DNA from: Candidula unifasciata
Taxonomy: Eukaryota > Mollusca > Gastropoda > Stylommatophora > Geomitridae
DNA length: 64,000 nucleotides
Reading direction: 5' to 3'
Assembly (NCBI GenBank): GCA_905116865.2
Contig: CAJHNH020001573.1
Coordinates: 1 to 64,000, forward strand
In this document: positions 45,546 through 58,019 of the stretch, one piece after another
How the letters are laid out: each line of letters starts with the position of its first letter
Numbering within the stretch: position 1 is the stretch's first letter
The notes under the pieces: model-generated
The model's input: the letters and a program-made list of their open reading frames with translations, nothing else
The model's database searches: none
What the model was told of the DNA's origin: nothing
Program-made: the position numbers and the translations under genes

Positions 45546-45935
45546 CAATTTCTATGGAGACACCCGAGGATTATCACACAGAGCTACAGAGTTAGTGTTC
45601 TGCGTGACGCAGTTGACAGCTAGCTGGCCGTTCTGCGGATAGAGAGACCAGGACCATATGGGATAAACCGACACGGAGCAATGAAGTCGATCCGCTGCAC
45701 TTTAACTTTTGTTACATACTGCCTATGGATGTGAATCATGAACCCTGGATTAGAAAAGAAGAAATATAAACGGGACAGCACACCACAGAGCTGTGGCGAA
45801 TGCTCTGGCTTAGCAACCTAATGGCGATAGTTTAATTTCACTGAAGACTACATTCTCCGTCTACTACCTAGCACACACCCCCCCCCCCCTTCCCCCAACC
45901 TCAATGAATAGATAAACAAAATTGTCTTGGTTGGT

Positions 45936-45936
<1 letters not shown>

Positions 45937-45966
<30 letters not shown>
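45937..45966. repeat. 30-bp C homopolymer
   Basis: Uninterrupted C run; a shorter one (about 16 bp) follows at 46078. Confidence 0.95.
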
Positions 45967-46167
45967 TGCTGACGAAACTTTAAGACGCAAAAACATACAA
46001 ATAAAAGCAAAATTTGAACATTTGATGGAACTCAGAGGGGTGAAAAAATGAGCACAGAAACAAAACAAATAATAATTCCCCCCCCCCCCCCCCTCCCTTT
46101 TCCCAAAAAAGCTGACAGTCTCTCGGGTGAAGAATATGCTGTGTGATTAAAAAACAAAACACCTTTT

Positions 46168-46849
46168 GTGAGGCTAGAACACAAGTTACAGGCGGCTATG
46201 TACTGCCCGTGTGAGACTGTGCTGCTTAAAGTAAGTAAACACATTTCACAATTTGATCAAGATTTGATTTTCATTCTGGTCGCATTCAGATACTGGTGCG
46301 AGAATAGCTCAAGGGGAAAGATTGTGACCCCACCATGTAATTTTCCAGAAGACGTCAATGGAATCCGTGACGCTGGACCTGTAAATCCTCAACACTGGAT
46401 TAAGGAGCTGGAGGTCACAGATAGGGGACTTTTGCGTAGATTGGCTGGAACTGTTTACACTATGTGTGCCAGTCTGCTAAGAATTGTAAACACAGAAAAG
46501 GCCAATCTTGAAGTACTTACTGCAAAAGGGAAAACGGCCAATTTTACAGCAGTACAAGACACCAATTGGCCAAGAATCGAAAACACAATAATTCTAATAC
46601 TAAAGTCCACAAAGCCATTTGATTATCCACTCAGGTCAAAACAATCGCCATTACCTGGGTCATGTTATGAGAGAGACAGAGTACGGTATGGAAAAGCATG
46701 CTGCAACAGCAAAGACATAATGTGTTAAGAGACAAGGAACGACAGAGGGAGAAGTTGTCTGATAGTTTGACAGTGGCACGGATGACGATTTATTCGATTT
46801 TGCTTTGACTGCATTCTTACGATATGACCCGACTGTCTATTTGCCTGCC

Positions 46850-46882
<33 letters not shown>

Positions 46883-46890
46883 GCTTGTCT
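46168..46890 (+). other. Unrecognised 186-codon frame ending in LINE-like sequence
   Basis: The frame 46168-46728 has no recognisable domain, signal peptide or repeat. Near 46650 another frame reads HYLGHVMRETEYGMEKHA, which resembles the GHVMR block of LINE C-termini, so at least the 3' part is element debris. Its length is above the local average but codon structure gives no support. A (GTCT)n tract follows at 46853-46883. Confidence 0.3.
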
Positions 46891-46979
46891 GTCTATTGCA
46901 AACACACATTAGGAAAAACACCATACAAAAAACACTCCAAACATAGCAAACCACTCGTAGCCATGTTGAAAAACAAAAG

Positions 46980-48350
46980 TGACTGGACTAATATAGTGTT
47001 ACTAAACTGGTGACCAGGCAGGCCAGTGTCTGTTTGCGAAAATGTCCAAGGGGTCTGGCAAATATTTTCACCAAATAACGTAGCGGCTACATCATTTTGT
47101 CGCTACATGCAGCGCTGCACGCGACAATATCGCGCCGGAAGTATTGGTCATGTCAGTAATAAAACCAAATAGAGGAATGGAATGATTGGTAGTATTATTT
47201 GAAGTTCAATTTTATTATAATTTGGAATCTCAAATGGCGTTACCCAAGAGGAAAAAAACGTAGTGACACATTAAGGTTTGGTGACGCAATTTAGGAACCG
47301 GCGCTGGGAAACCTTAAGGTGGCATCTACTTTTTATCTTATGTAAAGCCATTTGAGGCTCCAAAAATTAATCAAATCGGACGTCACATACTACTGTTATC
47401 GAAACGTTTTGTCTCCCAGAAACAAGATACTAGCCACGTAAATCAGATTGTCTAACCTCTAAGTAACCTCGACATACCAGGAAGAGACTGGGACCTCACC
47501 ACGTAATATTCCCGATCGATAGTTTTATGTGCATTGCACTTTCTTGAGGCTGAACATTAGCTTAACATTTACATTTGGTTGTGTTGTGTCTTAACTACCA
47601 GCCGGTCCGCAAAACATTTCTCCTATTTAGCCGTCCACTAGTGTGAAAAGGTTGAAGAACATTGCTCTAACCATGCAGAGTTCTGCTGGAGAATTTCCAA
47701 AGAAGACCCGGTAATTAAGTCAAGGAGGTGTTCTCAGACACAGAACTTCTAATTTTCGTTAGCCCAGTCACGTGTCAGGTCAGGTTACGGGTGTATCCAA
47801 AGCTGGGTTGTAATGTGGCTGGGTACAGTATACAAACGACTCTGGGAGAGATCAAACTGCACAACAGCCACAAACAGTTTTCGCAAAAATCTCATTAGTA
47901 GAACAACATATCTGCTTCTTGATTTCGAAAAAAAAGTGTTACCTCAGTCGAGAGATATCAGGAAGTAATTAAGGACCAAACACGTTATCACTATGACTCA
48001 AAGGAAGGCGTGGGAAAAAAACCGCACAAATAATACTGAACACTACCTTTGTTTTATTTTACCGTAGACTCATTTGCAGTTTTTCTTCGCGTTTCCGTTT
48101 TATTTGATCTTTTAATGTCGTTTCACTGGTTTATGCATTCTGTTGTTATAATTCTTGACAAGGACTTTGGAGAAAAATATTCCAGTGCATTCTACAACCC
48201 CCCTCGCCCTAACTCCAATCCCCGCTCTTTTGGTGTTTATCCAAGACCACCTCTATCTGACGGGCCATGTTGCTGATTTCACCAATCCGGGCTAACGATA
48301 CGTTGTTTTCACTCTGACAGTCCCTTGTTTCCTGCCGTTCCTCACAAAAA
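46980..48350. other. Region without a supported gene
   Basis: 46995-47672 has faint hAT-like ends (GTGTTACTAAACTGGTGACC; AGGTTGAAGAACATTGCTCT) but no matching target duplication. The frame at 48049-48276 is unrecognised. Confidence 0.3.
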
Positions 48351-48389
48351 TTCTAGGAATAAGCTTGAGAATTATACATATGTATAGTT

Positions 48390-49010
48390 TATAAGTCAAT
48401 AAATTTAAATATCTGGAAACAATCATATCATCAATTGGAAAATGTGTGACAGCCATTAAAAGCAGAACAGGTCAAGCGAAAGCTGCATTTCAGAAAATGA
48501 AAAATATCTTATGAAATAAATTGCTCTCATTTAATGTCAGAAAAAGGGTGGTAAAATGTTACATAGAACCTGTTCTGCTGTATGGCAGCGATTGTTTGAA
48601 TGTCACTGAACAAATTAAGAAGATTTTGGAAGCAAAAGAGATGTAGTTTCTGAGACGAATTTTACGAATACCTTGGACGGCCAGAGTAACTAACAACGAT
48701 TACTTAAAAGAGGCTAATGAAAGTGATCTCTATATAAAACAACAAAGAGACAAACACTGTTTTTTGGTCACATAATGAGAAGAGAGACATTGGAGAACAT
48801 CATGACAACTGGAAAGATCAGTGGAAAAAGGGGGGTATGGGCAAACCAAGAGAGATGATGCTGGATGGGCTGAAACGATGGCATAGAGGGATATTCGCAA
48901 GAGTCAACCAAAGATGGTTATCTGTGGAGACACATGAGCGCCTAGGCCAGTTGGCGAGGCACATGATAAAGATAGTTAATACCAATGAGCAATCTGAACT
49001 CGCTGGCACA
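48390..49010 (+). mobile_element. LINE C-terminal region (degenerate)
   Basis: Broken frames code for SRTGQAKAAFQKMKNIL, then VKCYIEPVLLYGSDCLN, FLRRILRIPWTARVTNNDYL and KPREMMLDGLKRWHRGIF, a classical post-RT LINE tail. A clean frame remains only for the last 79 codons (48837-49076). Confidence 0.85.
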
Positions 49011-49376
49011 GACGGAGCACACCGAGGACTTCTTCAACAAGGCTTTAAATACGAGACACTAACGAATGCGCAATGAATAAACTGACAGACAACCATTCTG
49101 CTATGAGAGTGCAACAAATACAGAACAGTGAAACTTATTTTAGCCTACATGGCCTGACTAATGAAAGACAAAACTCTATGGGGATGACAACCAGCTGAAG
49201 TATATGGCTGCTTGATTTGAACATGTATTCACACTGATGTCTGAAGTAGGGAAAAGGACACAGAGAAAATCATTGGTTTGGGGGGGGGGGGGGGGAGGGG
49301 TCAAAAGGGTGTATGCCTTAAAAGCGTAATAATATTAAAAATTATTATTATGTGCTAAATGTTAAATGAATATAAG

Positions 49377-49870
<494 letters not shown>

Positions 49871-50306
49871 CGAACGAACGAACACGAAAGCATACACAGA
49901 ATGAGAGAGAAATTGAAACTATTATGCAAGATATATGAATACTGCTTCAACCGATCAATGTGACTACCAAGAGACGAGACCAAATCAACACACACACACA
50001 CACACACACGCACGATGTGAGTTTGTCTAAGCACGACATGTTATAGTCTACTGTGGTCTCAATAACACTGATCATATCCATATATAACAAAACCACCAAG
50101 ATAGTCATCTAAGATCAAACATCCCTGGGTTTGGTGAGGAATGAAAGCTGGCTTTCTCCCCATTAAAGACCAATATCTACTAACCTACCTGCCGATGTGG
50201 TAATGCTAAATATGGGAAAGTCCCAAGGTTGAAAGACATCAGGTCGTCAAAAGAGAGGGGAAACACAAGAATGTGTGAGTTGACTTGGGGACACGAGATA
50301 ACTGGT

Positions 50307-50328
50307 GGGGGGGGGGGGGGGGGGGGGG
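50307..50328. repeat. 22-bp G homopolymer
   Basis: Uninterrupted G run next to the LINE tail at 50335. Confidence 0.95.
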
Positions 50329-50334
50329 AGAGAT

Positions 50335-50890
50335 AGATAGTCGAGTTGAGTCAAGAATTGACTTCACAACACTCGGGGCATTAGCACACGCGCTCCGTTG
50401 CCATCCTCAGCAGCCAGCGTAGAGTTCCAATACTAATGGTGCTAATCGTAGTTTGGTTGTATGTCCGTCTTGCCTTTCCTCTGAGAGTAGTGTGCCGGCC
50501 GAACTCTCTGGTCACACCCAGGTTCATTATTATCTCCAGCCCATAATAATCTAGTTTCTCTTCTGTATTCGTTACTTGTTCCCAAAGGGCTATAACCGCA
50601 TCTGCCTTGTGCTTTTATAAATTCACCACCGAGCGGTGCAGATCCAGCCAGTCTGTCTGTCTTTTCATTCCTCACCAAGCCAGCATGGCCTGGCGAAAAT
50701 TTCCAAAGTATGCTCACTACGCGTGACCTTGGAAGTGAAGCTTGCCACTCAGCTCGAAGAAATCCTGTCTTCACCTTTTTCGGCATGCTTTCAAAATCGT
50801 TTCAATTACGACATGTGTATCTTGCTGTCCAGCCACAGACAAACTGCAGTGACTGCCTCCACCTCCATTATCATGCTAGATGTCGAACCA
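50335..50890 (-). mobile_element. Second RNase H LINE family, 3' portion
   Basis: Minus frame from about 50890: a degraded MEVEAVTAVCLWLDS (RNase H Glu block), then LRAEWQASLPRSRVVSILWK and FSPGHAGLVRNEKTDRLAGS (last Asp block). It ends in a GTTGAGTCAAGAATTGAC-type tail on plus. Frame breaks throughout. Abuts the Penelope element. Confidence 0.8.
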
Positions 50891-52350
50891 TGCCATCTAT
50901 ATCTTTCAGTCTATCCGGTTCACCTCTTCTTCCAAGTACCACATCTTTACCTTAGATGTTACCTCCCTATACACATCTATTCCACATTCGGATTGCCTCA
51001 AGGTTTTGCGGTTCTTTCTAGATCAGAGAGTCAGTCCTGCCAAAGCCACTGACCCTTTGATTCGTCTGGCCGAGCTAGTGCTTACTCTGAACTTATTCGA
51101 GTTTAATGGCCAGTATTTCAACCAGATTAGCGGTGTCGCTATGGGGACCAAGATGGGACCCAGCTATGCCTGCCTCTTCATGGGGCACCTCGAGCACCAG
51201 ATACGTCATTCATATACCGGTAGGCACCCCGAGCTCTACACGAGGTATATCGATGATTGCATCGGTGTAACCGATATGCTCCTACAGGAACTGTAAAACT
51301 TTATTCATTTTTTCTCTAACTTTCATCCCAGCATCCGATGCACTTCTAGCACCTCACCTTCGTCGGTGCATTTTCTGGATCTCACTGTCACCGTGAATTC
51401 TATGGGCCTTAGCATCTCGGTGTACTACAAGCCTACCGATTCCCACGCTTTCCTTCTCTACACGTCCTCCCATCCCTCTTCTTGCAAGGACTCTATTCCG
51501 TTCTTCCAACTTCTACGCCTTCGCAGACTATGCCAGGAGAACGACGACTTTCACAACAAGGCCCTGGAAATGCTGGACTTCTTACGGCTTCCAGGGTATC
51601 CTGAACATGTCCTATCTGCTGCCTTTCACCGCGCACGGTCTTTCCATAGTGCCGAAACTCTCACATCCAGGGGAAACGTCACAACAACAGACCTATTCTC
51701 ACACTTACCTACCACCCTCATAACATCCGTGCCAAAAATATTTTCCTTATGCATCTCTCCATCCTTAAAGCCGACCCTGCCACCAGCACGATTTTCTCTG
51801 AACCTCCTCTAGTGGCCTACAGGCATGATTGTAACCTCAAAGACATTCTAGTCAAGATTAGGTTAAGTCCCGCGTCTGAGCCCCACTTCGGCACGGTCTC
51901 TTGCCATAGATCTGTATGCAGAACCTATCCGTATGTGGTCCAGATGGCTAGTCTAGAATTCCCTAACGCCACCTTCCACATACGTGAAGCATTCTATTGT
52001 ACTAGCCGCAATGTCATTTATGCCATCAACTGCAAGAGATGTGGCATGAAATACATTGGTGAAACAGGTCTACGGCTGGCTGACAGGTTCAGACAACATC
52101 TTTTGGATGTGCAAAATGGTGCCCTGAAACCAGTACCGTTGCACTTCGATTCCCAGGATCACCAAGGTGTCCACGACATGGAGGTGACAGCCATTCCAAC
52201 GACAGAGTCCGCAAGTCACTTGAGAATCGCTTTATTTATACTCTGGGGACTTTGACACCCTCCGGAATTAATTGACAACACAGTTTCATTTAACTTCCAG
52301 GGGATTGAACTGCCCTCACAGTTTCTACCCCTACACCCTAGTTATGGCCC
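50890..52350 (+). mobile_element. Penelope-like element, 5'-truncated, reverse transcriptase plus GIY-YIG
   Basis: Broken coding region of a Penelope-like retroelement. Blocks in order are LDVTSLYTSIPHSDCL (RT catalytic Asp block), GVAMGTKMGPSYACLFMGHLE, YTRYIDDCIGV (catalytic YIDD), HFLDLTVTV, and YYKPTDSHAFLLYTSSHP. A C-terminal GIY-YIG endonuclease-type module follows: NVIYAINCKRCGMKYIGETG, then LADRFRQHLLDV. A stop at 51294-51296 and shifts near 51710 and 52215 interrupt it; the last in-order piece reads SLENRFIYTLGTLTPSGIN. Confidence 0.92.
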
Positions 52351-52384
52351 CTGATACTCCCAGGGGTGTATTTATTCCCCTAGC

Positions 52385-52425
52385 TGACACTTTTAGGTGT
52401 TTCGTCCCTTTTAGGACGAAATTTT
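52385..52425 (-). other. Hammerhead-like half motif
   Basis: On minus: stem CGTCC-TAAAAG-GGACG, then GAAAC, then stem ACAC-CTAAAA-GTGT and a C at 52386. This is the order of hammerhead stem II, GAAA, stem III and cleavage site. The CTGATGA that should precede stem II is absent (ATTT instead). Confidence 0.35.
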
Positions 52426-52610
52426 TTGTTATTTGAAGCCCCACCCTGGCTTTTGCCAGGGGTCGCAATATAGGCATGCCATAAATCTGGCCAATTGTCT
52501 GAACGCGGTTTCTGGGACCTCTCCACGGCTATCCTCATCCACATGGTGGCACTTTGTGTCATCGGGTGTTTATCGCTTGTGTGATGTCCTGGTGGGGTAG
52601 AAGGTCAGTC
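52425..52610 (+). repeat. Short dispersed repeat (family 4)
   Basis: CCCACCCTGGCTTTTGCCAG, CATGGTGGCACTTTGTGTCA and GATGTCCTGGTGGGGTAGAA match 37490-37690. Ends in (GTCA)n (52605-52620). Lies between the Penelope coding region and its 3' end motif. Confidence 0.75.
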
Positions 52611-52714
52611 AGTCAGTCAGACGTGTGATCATTCTGCTGAGTAACAACCGACCTGGCCGCATCGAGATACCAGCTAAGTGATTTTTTGTATCTTTGTAGT
52701 ATTGTTTAATTTGT

Positions 52715-52815
52715 AAGTGCTGATGAAGGCTCAATAGCCGCAACGTTAATGTTTTGTTTGTATTTGTTATATTGTGAAGCTTGCTGATATACTTTTCGTT
52801 CGGGTTTATATCTTT
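52715..52815 (+). mobile_element. Penelope-like 3' region with hammerhead-like core
   Basis: CTGATGA (52720-52726), a GGCT/AGCC hairpin, then GCAAC and a possible AAC/GTT stem. Matches 29095-29190. Hammerhead ribozymes are known from Penelope-like elements, but here the GAAA is changed to GCAA, so activity is doubtful. Confidence 0.55.
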
Positions 52816-52977
52816 TCTATCATATGCCAGGCTGTCCGGCACTAACGATTATCCATTGGCTTTTGCTATCAAACCCCAGGCACTTCTCTTCCCTCTAAAT
52901 ACAGAACCATATGTGAAGATAATCTGATCGTCAGAACGAAAATTGTCGTGAATCAACTTTTGAACTTTCACCTGTAG

Positions 52978-53012
<35 letters not shown>
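52978..53012. repeat. 35-bp C homopolymer
   Basis: Uninterrupted C run followed by TTTTT; longest homopolymer in the window. Confidence 0.95.
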
Positions 53013-53699
53013 TTTTTGCATTCCTGACCTAAAGTGTGATCAGAGCGAGAAGAAGTAAAACTTGATTCAGAGCTGGTAGGAACAGAAGTGGATAGTCTGC
53101 ATCGAAAGCTATGTTGAAAGACAGCGTAGATAAAGATGACTGATGCGTCCTGCTGAGTGCTAATTGTGAGCACGTCAACGCTGACCGTCCAAAGCTTGGC
53201 TGAATGCTTCAAAGGGCGAACACGTGGAACCTGGATGGATGAAGTAGGTGTCAGACTGTAGACTGTCGGCAGACTTATACTGATAGACTGACTCTCGTAG
53301 CTCGTGTGTTATGGCCAATACACATGAAACTGTAATCAACTCTCGTCGACTCTAATGTAGAGCACTGCGGCAGTTAGCTGGGAAGATCTGTCTCGTTTGA
53401 TCTGTGAACTTGACCTCTAGACAACAGCCAGTGTCTTAGCAGTACCAGTAAGACCCAGTACAAAGAGACACATTACACATATATAAGCAGCAAAGAAACC
53501 TTCATCTACCTCTCCATTGTTGGTCTGTTAAACTATGGCACTGTATGTAGTTTTAAATCTCAACCCCGAAACCGGTTTTAATTTTAATTTTTATTTTCAT
53601 TAACTCACTCTCTTTTAGCGGTTAGCGGTCTTTTATTATGGTTCTTTTTACATAATTTCAGATATCCTTTACCTATGCATTGTTTTTCTTGCTCTCTAT

Positions 53700-54020
53700 G
53701 TTGGTTCCGGGGTTCCACTGGGAAAAAAGGGGGTGTGGGGAGATAGACCCACTGCCTACCCAATAAGCATGTCGTAGGGATCGACTAAATGAGGGCATCC
53801 TTCGAAGTCGAAGTGCATCTGCCCGAGAGGAACCAAGAGCCTGCATACAAATGAATCTATAAAACGGATGCACACGCAACACAGGTTCTTGAACAGGACG
53901 GCAGTACAGAAGTGAACTAACAACCAGAACTATCGATCGGAATTTACACACTACAGTCCAGAAGAGAAGGGACAACCATAACTTTCCGCCGGATTTTACA
54001 GCCGGTAAACGCGATGAAAA
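53700..54020 (+). repeat. LINE 3' UTR copy
   Basis: AATAAGCATGTCGTAGGGAT, CTTCGAAGTCGAAGTGCATC, then ATTTTACAGCCGGTAAACGC. Same block order as 42330-42690. Confidence 0.7.
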
Positions 54021-54029
54021 AGTTCTTCT

Positions 54030-55135
54030 TGTATAGTTTTACATATCCATCAAGTGAGCATTACTGTTCCTTTTGTGTAGTTTCGATTTTTTACCTAAGA
54101 ATTATTGTTCTTCTTGCCTTTTGCATAGGAATAATTTATATTGCCCATGTTAACATATTGTTTGAAATTCTTGTTTCTATTACTTACGGCCAGAACCTGC
54201 TAAAACGCGGATGTCCAGACAAAAGACAGTTTGTTATGTCACTGAAGAAATGAGCACACAAAGAACATATCAGATGCAGCCTCTGTGACATTTAGCAAGT
54301 TAGCACTGAGAATATGTTAGAGATGGCAAATGTCCAGACAAATAAATTATACAGTCAATAGCGAAGCTGTAATGACCTCGAACAACTTGTTGTTCTGCAC
54401 TTGTTGGGGATTTGGACGTATCCTTGACTTGTAGAACATAGAATACACTGCACCGGATTTTATCCCATATAGCTAGCTCTCTCTCAACAGAGCAGCATCA
54501 TGTTCGTCGAGAGCATCGTCTAAAGCACGAACACCACAGTTCCACGACGATCCTCTGGAAACTCGGCAGAGCTATTTTGAGGCATTGTGAACTAAGAATG
54601 TTGGAAGTCGAGGGAAGAAAAGATGGCAAGAGAAGAAAACTGACATAAAGTTAGGTGCATATCTTTTATAAGTTTTCGTAATTCAACCACATAATTTAAT
54701 GTTTGTTGTGTGGTTTTTACAAGGAAAGTTTATGAACAGTACTTTGCCATCGGATTTTGAACAGCATCACATACGATTTGGAAAAGAGAAAAAAAACACC
54801 AAAGAACCATTTTGGTTCTAGTAAAGAATCGGACATATGGTGCTAATCTCATATATTTATAGACCAACTGATACTCGATGAATGATACGGTCAGCAGCAC
54901 TGCCGCCTTTAACTTTCGCAATGTTTCCCACCACCCGTTTTAGGACCTCTAGGTCAATTATACAATTTTGTCTAAATAAGGATTCAAATGAGATCGTGAG
55001 ATCGTGGAGGATGACGAAAGAAAGAAGAAAAGATTAAATGTCATAAGGAAGAGATAATTTGAAGCCCGCAAAAAAAAAAAAATGGGAAGACAAATCTAGG
55101 TTTTCACAAAAGTATCAGTCGGGGATGGAAAAGAA
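54030..55135. other. No supported gene
   Basis: The frame at 54014-54253 looks hydrophobic but has no recognisable family. A diverged SINE family 2 piece lies near 54840-54915. Confidence 0.35.
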
Positions 55136-55136
55136 T

Positions 55137-55164
55137 GGGGGGGGGGGGGGGGGGGGGGGGGGGG
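55137..55164. repeat. 28-bp G homopolymer
   Basis: Uninterrupted G run inside a purine-rich segment. Confidence 0.95.
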
Positions 55165-55239
55165 TGTTGGAAGAGGGGGGAGGGAAGACCATGAATTCGG
55201 TTTTCATTTTTTGTAGAGCTAATCTGAAGGGGAAAAAAA

Positions 55240-55600
55240 AAGTAAAGAACCCATTTCAAGCCAGGTATGTGATACTAGACAACATACTTTACAGACCAAT
55301 CGGCACTCCATGGTTGTGAGATAAACATCAAGCCAGTTTCCTTATCAATGTCTCTGGTACCAATTTTAGGCGGCCGGCCTGATGTTGAAAGTGCCGACTG
55401 GTTTATAAAATATAGGTCTGGCCCTACATGCCCAATACGGGCATGAAGGCCTGAAAAAGGGTCTTTTAGTGTGCTTGTTACCTTTTTTAGACTTTGTAAA
55501 AGCTGGCAGCCAAAGCTATAAAAAAAAACCATCTGACTGGATTCCAACCCAAGACATTTGGACCGGCAGGTGAGCATCTAGCCGCTATGCCAACGCGGCT
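55240..55600 (-). repeat. SINE family 2-like copy with tRNA-like head
   Basis: Read from 55600: GAGCCGCGTTGGCATAGCGG and GGTTGGAATCC as A/B-box-like motifs. The body contains AAAAGACCCTTTTTC-type sequence and TACAGACCAATCGGCACTCC on plus, shared with 36985. Confidence 0.5.
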
Positions 55601-56504
55601 CTCATGGCTGACAGTTTAAAGAAACTAAGAAATTACAACTGTGAGGAGGATGTACAATACTGGAAGTAGTGTGAATGAGGGGGTGGCCTGTACAGCTGAC
55701 AGTGAGAGGGAAGGGAAAACACAATAAGGATGTGAGACAACACTTGATACAGCAGTGATAAAAGTGTAATGACGTGGCTAAATGCAATGACATAAAATAT
55801 GTGCTCGTATATATTTCTTCCATTCTAACTTAGAACAGAGAAGGCATATGTACTGGTAACACGTTTTTATCTCTCCCCTTCTAACCTGTGGCTGTAATGT
55901 AGTGGGCGGGTGTACTGAAATAACATGTTTTTATTTCTCCCGTTTATGGTAAAAAGTAACGACCAAGTGAACTTTAAACAACAATTTTGTTTTCCTAAAT
56001 TCTCGTTTTATTGAACTGACTTTGTAGACTTATAATTTGAATTGTATTTTTTTTCTCTGTTGGTTTATCGTCGAATGTAAAAGGGTAAGTGTACTGTTCT
56101 AACGTCTGATTATAGCTCTGGGTCTACATAATCTTTGAGGTAAGATGTACTATGAAAACCGTTTGTTTTTCTTCTTCTTGTGTTGCTCCTGCTCAGGCAG
56201 GACATTCTCATAAGTGCTCTGTCCTATTTTAAGCAGACATTACAGTGTTCTAGTTGTATCATAGAAGAGTGTACTAATCCTTAACTCATAAGACTCGCTT
56301 TCAAATCCAACTGTGACCCACTGCAGTCCCCGGCCGGGGTTCGAAACCGGGCGGTTCCCGGGTTCACACAGCCTCTAGGTAACACTTGGGTAAATGAAGG
56401 AACCTCGCTGTAGCTACGGACTTGCGTGCGGACACAGGCGGGCAGTTTCTTATCAGCTTTCGGTACTGGTGGCAGAACACTTATGGTTTATAACAGTGGG
56501 CAAT

Positions 56505-57015
56505 TTCATAGATGGCTACTTGTCTACTTTTCATAACAGACGTCATTGGCGGTCTATTTTTTGTTTCGCAAATCACTACTGGTCTACTTTTAATTACAGA
56601 CGTCAGCGGCGGTCTACTTTTTATTTCATCAATCACTTCTAGTATATTTTTTACTTCGGACATCACTGGCGGTCTACTTCCTTTCAGGCGTCAGCGGCGG
56701 TCTACTTTTCATTTCAGAAATCACTAGCGTTCTACTTTTAATTTCAAAAATCACTGGCAGTCTGCGTTTCAGAAATAGCTACTATTCTACTTTTAATTTC
56801 AGAGAAAAACTGGTGGTCTTCTTTTCATTTAATAAATCACTGGTGGTTTACTTTTCAATTCAGAAATCATTTCTACTCTGCTTTTAATTTAATAAATCAC
56901 TGGCGATCTACTTTTAAATGTATAAATCACTGGAGGTCTTTTTTTTTCTTTTTAAATTCAGAAATCATGGCCTACTTTTCACTTTATAAATCACTACTGG
57001 TCTACTTTTATATGC
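56505..57015. repeat. Degenerate 30-bp minisatellite, about 17 copies
   Basis: Unit close to TCACTGGCGGTCTACTTTTC plus ATTTCAGAAA. Copies differ at many positions and some are shortened, so the array is old. Confidence 0.85.
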
Positions 57016-57228
57016 TTCATATCGCTTATTAAAACAACGCGAGTGTGCGTTTTTTAGCCCGCAATTATGGCAAGAAAAGTTACCTCAGCTCAAGAACTTA
57101 ATTCGCTTTTGACTCTGCTCCTGAAACGAACTGTCTGCAAGCCGGCACAATGTTTTCCAGTGAAATGAATGCAAATCCATTTAATCCGTTCGCCCATCCA
57201 AGAAACACTTTTTTTTTTTTTTTAATGG

Positions 57229-57263
<35 letters not shown>

Positions 57264-57359
57264 ACAAAATATACACTATAATTTTTTGTGGTTAATGATT
57301 CTTGGCATAAAAAGATAGTAGAGAAGGAGGAGACTACTCCTTTAAAGGAGAGTCCATTT

Positions 57360-57370
57360 GTGTTAACTGG

Positions 57371-57401
<31 letters not shown>

Positions 57402-57600
57402 TGCCATCCTGGAATGTGGTTCGATTGTTAGCTTAGTGGCTATCTACTTGTTAAATGAATGCAAAAGCCAAAAAAAAAAGTGTGGGGGGGGGGGGGGTGT
57501 CAAGAACAACGTAACAACAATGTTCACAGCAGGCAAATCCGAGTTTGACGAATGCTGTTCGTTAACAGGGAAGGGGGGGGGGGAGAGAGAGAGAGAGAAG
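57360..57600. repeat. (GT)n, poly-G and (GA)n tracts
   Basis: GT run at 57374-57400, G run at 57485-57497 and GA run near 57582-57598. The 107-codon frame across them is an artefact. Confidence 0.85.
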
Positions 57601-57824
57601 GCGCCAAAGATGGTGCGTTTGTGGGCCGAGGCACTGTTCGTGGGTCGAGTCAAAATTTGTTGGAAAACTGTGTTTGTGGGCCGATTTTTTCGTGACTAGA
57701 GGCATTCGTGCTCTGAAGTACCACTGTATAGTGTGGTAGTTGTCCTTACTATGCGAAGCTAGAAATGTACGGGAGGCAGCATGGGCGACGCTCGTAAGCG
57801 CCGGAATCTGGGGACTGGGGTTCT

Positions 57825-58000
57825 TGAGCCTCCTGACTGACGTTCAACCCCACCAGGACCGCACGACGAGTGATCAACACCAAAGACACAAAGTGCCACC
57901 ATTCAGATGAGAATCACCCAGGTGTAAGTCCCAGAAACTCTCTTCAACCCGTAGGATATATTTAGGGCACCCAGCGATAGCCGGGGTGGGAGTTTTAAAA
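57825..58000 (-). repeat. Short dispersed repeat (family 4), minus copy
   Basis: CAACCCCACCAGGACCGCAC and GACACAAAGTGCCACCATTC are the reverse complement of the family end and core seen at 37490-37925. Confidence 0.7.
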
Positions 58001-58019
58001 CATCATAAAACAGCGTCGC

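Noticed and set aside
46995..47672. Possible larger hAT-type element (AGGTTGAAGAACATTGCTCT end)
   Set aside because: The ends are only loosely complementary and the flanks do not give a matching 8-bp duplication.
56325..56375. tRNA-like GGTTCGAAACCGGG and GTTCCCGGGTTCAC strings
   Set aside because: B-box resemblance only; no acceptor stem or anticodon arm could be drawn.
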